Source: Anaerolineaceae bacterium UBA5838
GTDB lineage: Bacteria > Chloroflexota > Anaerolineae > Anaerolineales > Anaerolineaceae
Direction of reading: 5' to 3'
Length of the DNA: 5,051 nt
Assembly: GCA_002432795.1 (NCBI GenBank)
Contig: DJGU01000010.1
Span: 1 to 5,051 of the forward strand
A program made the position numbers and the translations under genes. Positions within the stretch are counted from its first letter, which is position 1. Every line of letters starts with the position of its first letter. Below the pieces are notes generated by a model. The model was not told the DNA's origin, did not search any database, and worked only from the letters and a program-made list of their open reading frames with translations. This document shows, in pieces, positions 1-5,039 of the stretch.

Positions 1-104
1 CCAAGATCGTCGATCACTGATTGTGTTGTTCGATCTGGATTGTAACTGAGCCGGACTGCCTGTTTCTTGAATTCCTCATCGTGTTGCTTGCGTTCCTTAT
101 TCAT
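1..104 (-). CDS. IS3-family transposase OrfA, N-terminal part (cut by window edge)
   Basis: The reverse strand from the ATG at 102-104 reads 34 codons without a stop to the window edge. The protein begins MNKERKQHDEEFKKQAVRLS and continues with YNPDRTTQSVIDDLG. This is the pattern of the N-terminal helix-turn-helix of IS3/IS911-type OrfA transposases (HTH_Tnp_1): basic start, 'EEFKKQAVRL', a short linker, then 'S-V-I-D-D-L-G' entering the next helix. In that family OrfA binds the element ends, and OrfB, made by programmed frameshifting, supplies the DDE catalytic domain; neither the rest of OrfA nor OrfB is in the window. The start is supported by a strong Shine-Dalgarno AGGAGA (111-116) six bases upstream. 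The gene reads out of the window to the left, away from the epimerase. The family call is solid, the subgroup is not determined, and whether the copy is intact cannot be seen. Confidence 0.8.
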   Translation of the reverse strand, partial: MNKERKQHDEEFKKQAVRLSYNPDRTTQSVIDDL

Positions 105-175
105 TTCGTTTCTCCTGACTTTTGTCCCTTGTCAAGTTGTCCGAAATTCTATCTCTTTCGTCCTAATCACGGACA
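1..175 (-). mobile_element. Probable 5' end of an IS3-family insertion sequence (partial)
   Basis: The transposase start at 104 is preceded by a 71-bp leader reaching a plausible tip at 175, where the reverse strand begins TGTCCGTGATTAGGAC. IS3-family elements typically start with TG and carry a short untranslated stretch before OrfA. The leader holds several copies of the core GGAC/GTCC: on the plus strand gtcc at 124-127, 139-142 and 160-163, and ggac at 171-174. These could be transposase contacts. The exact tip is inferred, because the other end and any target-site duplication lie outside the window. The element sits about 80 bp beyond the epimerase stop and points away from it. Confidence 0.5.
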
Positions 176-254
176 TTTGAAACAGATACGTTGAACGGCC
201 GCGTTTTTCAAGGTTTTTGAGAGTAAAGACTAATTTATTGGAGATTCAGAAAGA
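105..254. other. Spacer between epimerase gene and transposase start
   Basis: This 150-bp stretch holds the transposase Shine-Dalgarno (111-116), the presumed IS leader (to about 175) and roughly 80 bp of host DNA after the epimerase stop (176-254). The host part is A/T rich and has no gene. A weak hairpin is possible (TTGAA at 191-195 with TTCAA at 207-211), but it has no T-run on its transcribed 3' side, so I do not call a terminator. A TTGACA-like hexamer on the reverse strand (130-135) has no matching -10 box before the transposase start. Confidence 0.5.
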
Positions 255-1232
255 TCAGGGGGTTTCGACGTCTTTCGCCCAAGCGCGATTGGCGAGATAC
301 CAGTCCACCAGGCGTTGTAAGCCCTCATCCAGCGCCACCTGGGGCTCCCAGCCCAGTTCGCGGCGGGCTTTGGTGACATCTGCCACGTTTTCAAATACAT
401 CTGCCGGATGGGAGGGGATATAAGAAATATTCCCTTTTTTGCCCAGAAGCTGCTCCAGTTTGTGCAAGAGTTGGTTGATAGTGATCACCTCGTGCCCCCC
501 GAGGTTGAAAACATCAAAGCCAACCGGCTTAAGCGCTTGCATCGTGCCGCGGGCAATGTCATCCACATAGGTAAATCCGCGCGACTGTTCGCCATTGCCA
601 GTGATCGTGACGGGTTTCCCCTCTGCAAGCCATTGACAGAAACGGAACATGACCATATCTGGTCTGCCGGCAGGGCCATAAACCGTAAAGTAGCGCAAAA
701 CGGTCACATCGATGCCGTAGAGGTGGTGATAGGAGTACGCAAAAGCCTCAGCGCCTTTTTTGCTGGCGGCATAAGGCGCCAGGGGATGTTCGGTGGAAGC
801 AGTTTCAGAATGCGGCGGCTTGCCTTCATCGCCGTAGAGGCTGGAAGTGGAAGCCAGGATAAACTTGGGCACGCCTTGATGACGGGCGTATTCAAGCATA
901 TTCAGGTTGCCAAGGGTGTTGGTGTCGAGGTAGCTCCAGGGATCGGTAGTGCTGGCGCGTACGCCGGCAATTGCCGCCAGGTTTACGACCGCATCCGCTG
1001 ACGGAACCATGGCAGCCAGCCTGCCGATGAAATCGCGGTCGGCGATGTCATCACGGATGAAGTGAAAATTTGCCTGGGGCAGAAGCGCCTGCAGACGATG
1101 CTCCTTCACACGGACATCGTAAACATGGTTGAGGTTATCTATACCAAAGACGGTGTGCCCCTCGCGCAGCATCAATCCGGCAAGAACTGAACCAATGAAG
1201 CCTGCCGCGCCAGTGACTACGTATACACTCAT
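255..1232 (-). CDS. UDP-uronate (UDP-GlcA / UDP-GlcNAcA) 4-epimerase-like SDR protein
   Basis: This 325-residue protein is an extended short-chain dehydrogenase/reductase that would invert C4 of a UDP-hexuronic acid in the cytoplasm through a bound NAD. The Rossmann motif TGAAGFIG is at residues 7-14, an acidic residue for the NAD ribose at D32, the NLAA segment at 84-87, the STSS serine motif at 128-131, and the catalytic Y154-x3-K158 in YAASK. The block RYFTVYGPAGRPDM (180-193) is characteristic of UDP-glucuronate 4-epimerases and their WbpP/TviC-like relatives rather than plain GalE. The length is normal and the protein looks complete. Its ATG overlaps the stop of the upstream dehydrogenase gene by one base (TGATG) and has no clear Shine-Dalgarno, suggesting translational coupling. 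Pairing with a UDP-GlcNAc dehydrogenase recalls TviB/TviC, so UDP-GlcNAcA is my preferred substrate, but this is inference; UDP-GlcA remains possible. Other NDP-sugar epimerases or dehydratases of the same fold are less likely. Confidence 0.88.
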   Translation of the reverse strand: MSVYVVTGAAGFIGSVLAGLMLREGHTVFGIDNLNHVYDVRVKEHRLQALLPQANFHFIRDDIADRDFIGRLAAMVPSADAVVNLAAIAGVRASTTDPWSYLDTNTLGNLNMLEYARHQGVPKFILASTSSLYGDEGKPPHSETASTEHPLAPYAASKKGAEAFAYSYHHLYGIDVTVLRYFTVYGPAGRPDMVMFRFCQWLAEGKPVTITGNGEQSRGFTYVDDIARGTMQALKPVGFDVFNLGGHEVITINQLLHKLEQLLGKKGNISYIPSHPADVFENVADVTKARRELGWEPQVALDEGLQRLVDWYLANRAWAKDVETP

Positions 1233-2545
1233 CAGAGTTTGATCACTTTCATGTCGTTTTTCGCTAGATCTTTCAAGGCGTTGCGGGCATCAAAGATCAG
1301 CTGCGATTTTTCGAGGATCATCTTGTAGTCAAACTTATCGTGATTGGTAATAATTGCCACCAAATCCGCCTTTTCAAGGAAGCTTGAGAGCTCTTTTTCA
1401 GAAAACATTTGAACACCTTCGATCTCAATTTCAGGAACGTAAGGGTCGTTGTAGGATACGATGGCACCTTTCTCGCGCAGGAGGTGGATGATGTCGAGAG
1501 CGGGCGATTCGCGCATGTCGTTGATATTGGGCTTATAGGAAACGCCCAGGATTAGAATCTTGCTGCCGTTGAGGGGCTTCTTATAACGATTCAGGGCATC
1601 CTGGATGCGAGTGACCACGTAACGCGGCATGCTGGTGTTGATCTCGGAGGCGAGTTCGATGAAGCGCGCGGTGTAGTTGAGCGTCTTCATCTTCCAGGAA
1701 AGGTATAGCGGGTCAACCGGGATGCAATGCCCACCCAGCCCTGGTCCGGGGGTGAACTTCATGAAGCCGAATGGCTTGGTGGCGGCAGCTTCAATCACTT
1801 CCCAGACATCCACTTCCAGGCGTTCGCACATTTGCGCCAGCTCGTTAACCATCGAGATGTTGATCATGCGGAAGGTGTTTTCGAGTAATTTTGCCATCTC
1901 AGCGACTTCTGTGGTGGAGACGGACACAACCTTTTCAATTGCCTGCTGATACCACGCCACGGCAACATCCGTGCATGCCTGGGTGATGCCGCCAACAACC
2001 TTGGGGGTGTTGTAAGTGGTGAAGTCCGTGCGTCCGGGGTCGACGCGTTCGGGGGAAAACGCAAGGAAGAAGTCCGTGCCGACTTTAAGGTCGGTGTTGG
2101 CTGTTAATTTTGGCAGGACAAACTCGCGGGTGGTTCCCGGATAGGTGCTGGACTCAAGCACAATGATCATGCTGCGGTGCAGATAAGGGGCGATATCTTC
2201 GCTGGCCTGGGCAATAAAAGACATGTCGGGGTCGCCAGTTTTGCGCAAGGGCGTGGGCACGCAAATGGAGACAGCATCAATTTCGCTGAGGGTTGCATAA
2301 TCAGTTGTGGCACGGATGCGACCTTTGTCGATGTGCTTGCGCAACTGCGCGTTGCTGATATCGGAAATATAACTTTCTCCGCGATTGACCATATCCACTT
2401 TTTCCTGGATGGGATCAATGCCCGTCACGCTGAAGCCGGCATTGGCAAAAGTTACAGCCAGCGGAAGACCCACATAGCCCAAACCAATCACTGCGATATT
2501 TGCTCGTTTTTTCTCTATATCCTGGATCAAGTCTTCTTTTACCAT
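1232..2545 (-). CDS. UDP-N-acetyl-D-glucosamine 6-dehydrogenase-like (WbpA/TviB/WecC family)
   Basis: This enzyme would oxidise C6 of a UDP-N-acetylhexosamine to the uronic acid using two NAD, giving a precursor for surface polysaccharide. Numbering is from the TTG at 2548 (438 residues). The NAD-binding GLGYVGLPL is at 22-30, VPTPL at 97-101, SSTYPGTT at 133-140, and FLAFSPERVDPG at 161-172, which is typical of the WbpA/TviB branch. The central helix has K220 and N224, the catalytic cysteine is C275 in GGHC followed by IPVDPLY, and the C-terminal domain has GVSYKPNINDMRESPALDI at 335-353. All key residues are present. I prefer the ATG at 2543-2545 (437 residues), with AAGGA four bases upstream; the adjacent in-frame TTG at 2546-2548 is the alternative. 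The gene lies 18-21 nt after the glycosylase stop and overlaps the epimerase start by one base. A ManNAc-specific (WecC) role cannot be excluded. Confidence 0.9.
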   Translation of the reverse strand: MVKEDLIQDIEKKRANIAVIGLGYVGLPLAVTFANAGFSVTGIDPIQEKVDMVNRGESYISDISNAQLRKHIDKGRIRATTDYATLSEIDAVSICVPTPLRKTGDPDMSFIAQASEDIAPYLHRSMIIVLESSTYPGTTREFVLPKLTANTDLKVGTDFFLAFSPERVDPGRTDFTTYNTPKVVGGITQACTDVAVAWYQQAIEKVVSVSTTEVAEMAKLLENTFRMINISMVNELAQMCERLEVDVWEVIEAAATKPFGFMKFTPGPGLGGHCIPVDPLYLSWKMKTLNYTARFIELASEINTSMPRYVVTRIQDALNRYKKPLNGSKILILGVSYKPNINDMRESPALDIIHLLREKGAIVSYNDPYVPEIEIEGVQMFSEKELSSFLEKADLVAIITNHDKFDYKMILEKSQLIFDARNALKDLAKNDMKVIKL

Positions 2546-2563
2546 CAATTCCTTACCTTTCGT

Positions 2564-3241
2564 TTAAAACAGACTGAGCTGTTCGGGGGGGCTGAGTTTT
2601 TCTTCTCTCTGTACTGATTTTTTCTCAGGCTCATGCGCTTCCTCTTTGTGCTGGACAGGGGTTTCAACTTTGGGTTGAGCTGCCGCCTCTTTACCCAACA
2701 ATCGGGGTAATTTCGAGAAATCCTCAATTAAAGCAGGTCTCAAAGCGGGTTGATGAAGAGCTGCTGCCGGATGGTACATCGTCACGATCAGTCGCTTGCC
2801 AACATTGTGAGATTTGCCGTGGATCTGGCTTATTTTGCCATTTTCAACGAACTTCGCCATCGAAAACCTTCCCAGGGTGACAATCACTTTGGGATCGAGC
2901 AGGGCAATCTGTTCGTCAAGGTAATTCGCGCAGGCTGCGAGTTCTTCAGGCATGGGGTCGCGATTGCCCGGCGGGCGGCATTTGACCACATTGGTGATGA
3001 AGACCTCTTCGCGTTTTAGATTGGCTGCAGCCAGTAATTCATCAAGAAACGCGCCAGCCTGGCCTACAAATGGCTTTCCCTGCTGATTTTCGTGATAGCC
3101 CGGTCCCTCACCAATGAACATAATGTCCACTGAGGACGGGCCATCTCCGGGAACGGCATTCTTGCGCCCCTTGGCCAGCGGGCACTTCTGACAGTGGAGG
3201 ATTTCCTCGCGAATGACATTTAATCGGTTTATTTGTGACAT
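2564..3241 (-). CDS. Family 4 (type-4) uracil-DNA glycosylase, Fe-S, with clamp-binding tail
   Basis: This 225-residue enzyme would remove uracil from DNA as the first step of base-excision repair. Four cysteines are placed as in family-4 enzymes that bind a [4Fe-4S] cluster: C17 and C20 (CQKC), C88 (KCRPP) and C104. Motif 1 is GEGPGYHENQQGKPFVG at 44-60, holding the two glutamates (E45, E51) expected near the active site; where many relatives have ED, this one has EN (N52). TLGRFSMAKF (122-131) and the second catalytic motif YHPAAALH (156-163) follow. The folded domain ends near residue 182. The remaining 43 residues are rich in E, K, P and Q, look disordered, and end in QLSLF. The start has only a weak GGAAA upstream. 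The gene is 40 nt after rimI and just ahead of the dehydrogenase gene. Family 5 (UdgB) is unlikely because its first motif usually has GLAPG. Confidence 0.92.
   Translation of the reverse strand: MSQINRLNVIREEILHCQKCPLAKGRKNAVPGDGPSSVDIMFIGEGPGYHENQQGKPFVGQAGAFLDELLAAANLKREEVFITNVVKCRPPGNRDPMPEELAACANYLDEQIALLDPKVIVTLGRFSMAKFVENGKISQIHGKSHNVGKRLIVTMYHPAAALHQPALRPALIEDFSKLPRLLGKEAAAQPKVETPVQHKEEAHEPEKKSVQREEKLSPPEQLSLF
2567..2581 (-). other. C-terminal QLSLF beta-clamp-binding motif in the glycosylase
   Basis: The last five residues (221-225) are QLSLF, an exact match to the bacterial sliding-clamp binding consensus QL(S/D)LF. They sit at the very end of a charged, probably disordered tail (residues 183-225, positions 2567-2695). 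That is the usual architecture for a clamp tether. The motif match is seen directly; binding is inferred. Confidence 0.7.
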
Positions 3242-3269
3242 AATCGTTTCCAGTGATAAATTCTACTCC

Positions 3270-3311
3270 AGGAACATGCAATTAAGACGAAAAAGTTAGT
3301 TTTATGTTCCT
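3270..3311 (-). repeat. 8-bp inverted repeat spanning the rimI stop codon
   Basis: AGGAACAT at 3270-3277 is exactly complementary to ATGTTCCT at 3304-3311, with 26 bases between. In the transcript this could form a stem around the rimI stop and just ahead of the glycosylase gene. No U-run follows, so it is not a standard intrinsic terminator; it might affect processing or expression between the two cistrons, or be chance. Confidence 0.35.
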
Positions 3312-3806
3312 TAGGAATTCCAGGTCCAAAGGGTCCAGATCCAGCAAGAGGGCGTCCTCAGCTTCAGCTTGATAATAATTGGGGCGTAAGCCAACGACCT
3401 TATAACCAAAGCCGAAATAAAGGTGGAGAGCATCAAGGTTGCCTGAGCGCACCTCCAGCAGGGATTTTACCGCTCCCCTCCCGGCAGCTTGCAGGAGTCC
3501 CTCCACCAGCAGCCTGCGGCCTATACCGCGGTGGCGGTAGTTTGGGTGGACGGCAATGGTGGCAATGTGGGCTTCATCCACAATCAGCCAGATGACTAAT
3601 GCGCCCACAATAGTCTCACCTTCAGCTGCGTCGGGGTCTTCCGCGACCAGGCACAAACTGTAGTTGTTTGTTTTTAGTTCGTATTCAAAAGATCCCTGGG
3701 GCCAGGGATCCGCGAACGAGATTTGGTCGAGAGCCGCGACTTGCGGCAGGTCTTCCGCACGCATATTTCGCAGCTCAAAATGGCAGGCATCAGCGTGCGC
3801 GCTCAT
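3282..3806 (-). CDS. rimI: Ribosomal-protein-alanine N-acetyltransferase (RimI-like GNAT)
   Basis: This 174-residue GNAT enzyme would transfer acetyl from acetyl-CoA to an N-terminal amino group, classically of ribosomal protein S18. The fold begins with LRNMRAEDLPQVAALD (12-27) and the DPW-x3-SF substrate-side segment (33-40). The core beta-strand is IWLIVDEAHIATIAVHP (72-88). The acetyl-CoA pyrophosphate loop RHRGIG (91-96) fits the Q/R-x2-G-x-G/A motif, and the RimI signature LEVRSGN...ALHLYFGFGYKVVGLRPNYY follows, with the terminal YY expected for the family. It is longer than the roughly 150-residue E. coli protein, with a short N-terminal lead, an acidic insert (57-64) and a C-terminal extension. 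Its ATG overlaps the tsaB stop (ATGA) without a good Shine-Dalgarno, so it is probably translated by coupling. Neighbouring tsaB/tsaE is the common arrangement for rimI. The true substrate could be other proteins. Confidence 0.9.
   Translation of the reverse strand: MSAHADACHFELRNMRAEDLPQVAALDQISFADPWPQGSFEYELKTNNYSLCLVAEDPDAAEGETIVGALVIWLIVDEAHIATIAVHPNYRHRGIGRRLLVEGLLQAAGRGAVKSLLEVRSGNLDALHLYFGFGYKVVGLRPNYYQAEAEDALLLDLDPLDLEFLRNIKLTFSS
3691..3710. repeat. Perfect 9-bp-arm palindrome inside rimI
   Basis: GATCCCTGG at 3691-3699 is exactly complementary to CCAGGGATC at 3702-3710, with only GG between. It lies within the rimI codons for the D-P-W-P-Q-G-S segment. As RNA it could form a tight 8-bp stem with a 4-base loop. 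It may simply reflect codon choice around conserved residues; no function is claimed. Confidence 0.5.
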
Positions 3807-4474
3807 AGATCTGGCACATTGCTCAATGTGTGAACGTAAATTGGCGCAAGACTGGCAGCGTCATCTGCTTGCCCCGCCTGGATTTTTGCCCAGGCCAATT
3901 CTGCCAGGACTGCCGGACGGCGGAGGCAGAGGCTGGGGGGTGCCAACCGTGCGGTCTTCCACTTGCGCCCGAGGATCTGGCGTTCCTCAGCATTCATCTC
4001 ACCCACCACATAAATCGGAGACTTAATGGTGGCAGCCATTGCGCGAATATCGTCCACAGTGACGTCGGTAAGTGCTTGCCAGGTGCCTTGTTTATATTGA
4101 TAACGCGCGAAGGCGTACCTGCCCCGACCGACCTCCAGGAAAGCGAGCATGGGTCGGCGTAAGCCGGGTTGAGCCGCGGCAAGGACTTCGAGCGAAGGGA
4201 TGCCTGCCACGGGTAAATTCCGCCCCAGGGCAATGCCTTTGGCTGCACTGAGTCCGATCCGTAAACCAGTGAAAGAACCCGGACCAAGCGCCACGCCCAC
4301 GCCAGTCAGACTGCTGGCCTTGGTATGGGTCTTGGTCAGCATTTCTTTAATCGCCGGGATCAGTTCAACCGTGTGGTAGTTCTTGCTGCGCCAGGTTTGT
4401 TCGGCGAGCACATTGGTGCCATTAAAAAGGGCGATGCCGATCCATTCGGTGGAAGTGTCGATTGACAGTAACAT
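3803..4474 (-). CDS. tsaB: tRNA t6A biosynthesis protein TsaB
   Basis: TsaB (YeaZ) is the catalytically inactive ASKHA-fold paralogue that dimerises with TsaD and, with TsaE, makes the threonylcarbamoyl group of t6A37 on ANN-decoding tRNAs in the cytoplasm. The protein starts with the family's LLSIDTST (2-9). It continues with the conserved NYHTVELIPAI region (32-42) and the hallmark GPGSFTGLRIG loop, followed by AAKGIALG and PSLEVLA. It ends with LAPIYVH near the C-terminus, where the family usually has a P-x-Y segment. Its 223 residues are a normal length. The ATG at 4472-4474 has an excellent GGAGG (4481-4485) six bases upstream, inside the last codons of tsaE, whose stop is only 2 nt away. 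It overlaps rimI by 4 nt. The partner tsaD is not in this window. It is distinguished from TsaD by its short length and by the lack of the metal-binding histidine motif. Confidence 0.93.
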   Translation of the reverse strand: MLLSIDTSTEWIGIALFNGTNVLAEQTWRSKNYHTVELIPAIKEMLTKTHTKASSLTGVGVALGPGSFTGLRIGLSAAKGIALGRNLPVAGIPSLEVLAAAQPGLRRPMLAFLEVGRGRYAFARYQYKQGTWQALTDVTVDDIRAMAATIKSPIYVVGEMNAEERQILGRKWKTARLAPPSLCLRRPAVLAELAWAKIQAGQADDAASLAPIYVHTLSNVPDL

Positions 4475-4476
4475 GA

Positions 4477-4977
4477 TTAGCCTCCAAACAAAGCTTGTTG
4501 CAGCTTTTTGAGAATGGATATGTAGCGGGGTCCGTGCGGAGTGAGGATCAGATGACGCTGGTCATCATTAATCCAGTCCATATTAATCCAAAGGTTTTCT
4601 TTAGGAAGACTGGTTTTCATGCGTTCCGCCCACTCCATCACCAGCATCCCCTCTGCCAGCACACGGTCCAGGTCAAGAATGGCACTGTCGATGGGATTAT
4701 CGGGCTGCAGGCGGTAGGCATCAGAATGGAAAAGTGTATGGCCATCCGGGCGCGAATATTCGTTGACGATCACATAGGTGGGGCTGGTGACTTTGCTGGG
4801 TGAACCCCAGCCCTGGGTGATGCCCTGCACCAGGGTGGTCTTGCCAGAGCCAAGGTCGCCCTCAAGGCAAACGATGTCGCCAACCTGGAGCAGGCTGCCA
4901 AGGCGAACCCCTACCCGTCGGGTTTGCTCAGGGCTATGCGAAAAGACTTCAAAAGCATGCGGTGGAAGTATTGGCAT
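4477..4977 (-). CDS. tsaE: tRNA t6A biosynthesis ATPase TsaE
   Basis: TsaE (YjeE) is the P-loop ATPase that binds the TsaB-TsaD complex and resets it during t6A37 synthesis. The protein has the N-terminal SPEQTRRVGVRLG helix (15-27), then the Walker A GDLGSGKTT (40-48). The switch-like TSPTYVIVNEY (64-74) and the HSDAYRL motif (84-90) follow, and VMEWAERM (113-120) takes the place of the family's Walker B-like 'EWxE' segment. The 166 residues include a C-terminal stretch slightly longer than the core. The ATG at 4975-4977 fits the family start, but no Shine-Dalgarno precedes it and a TATAAT box lies only 11 nt upstream, so the message may be nearly leaderless. It is the first gene of the run and ends 2 nt before tsaB. 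The function is confident; the start is fairly confident. Confidence 0.93.
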   Translation of the reverse strand: MPILPPHAFEVFSHSPEQTRRVGVRLGSLLQVGDIVCLEGDLGSGKTTLVQGITQGWGSPSKVTSPTYVIVNEYSRPDGHTLFHSDAYRLQPDNPIDSAILDLDRVLAEGMLVMEWAERMKTSLPKENLWINMDWINDDQRHLILTPHGPRYISILKKLQQALFGG

Positions 4978-4988
4978 CTTAACAAAAG

Positions 4989-4994
4989 ATTATA
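4989..4994 (-). promoter_or_regulatory. Candidate -10 box (TATAAT) for the tsaE operon
   Basis: The reverse strand reads TATAAT, a perfect sigma-70 -10 hexamer, ending 11 nt before the tsaE ATG. With normal spacing, transcription would begin about 4-6 nt before the start codon. No good -35 hexamer is present at 15-19 bp upstream; the candidates CAAAAT and TCAAAA are poor. It is the only promoter-like signal in the 74-bp upstream region that is visible. Confidence 0.5.
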
Positions 4995-5039
4995 CCTTAG
5001 CATTGAGCGAAATTTTGAGAAAGTATGAATTCGTTATCT

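Noticed and set aside
130..135. TTGACA hexamer as the -35 box for the transposase
   Set aside because: No acceptable -10 hexamer lies 15-19 bp downstream; that stretch contains the Shine-Dalgarno and start codon.
191..211. Hairpin after the epimerase as an intrinsic terminator
   Set aside because: The stem is only about 5 bp (TTGAA/TTCAA) and no T-run follows on the transcribed 3' side.
408..1001. Long plus-strand open frame (197 codons) opposite the epimerase gene
   Set aside because: It is antisense to a well-supported gene with intact motifs, and its translation shows no recognisable domain; such frames arise from codon bias on the other strand.
2546..2548. TTG as the start codon of the dehydrogenase gene
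   Set aside because: The adjacent ATG at 2543-2545 is the more usual start and has AAGGA upstream at acceptable spacing; the difference is one residue.
2177..2617. Plus-strand open frame (146 codons) opposite the dehydrogenase start and glycosylase end
   Set aside because: It lies across two real minus-strand genes and their junction, and shows no recognisable motif.
3242..3281. Internal promoter (TAGAAT) and a four-codon minicistron between rimI and the glycosylase gene
   Set aside because: No -35 hexamer is found at suitable spacing, and a four-codon ATG-to-TAG frame of this size is expected by chance.
3875..3898. Short stem (GCCTGG/CCAGGC) within tsaB
   Set aside because: A six-base-pair stem inside coding DNA without context is unremarkable.
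3830..4162. Plus-strand open frame (110 codons) opposite tsaB, and the overlapping one at 3664-4026
   Set aside because: Both are antisense shadows of tsaB and rimI, with no domain-like sequence.
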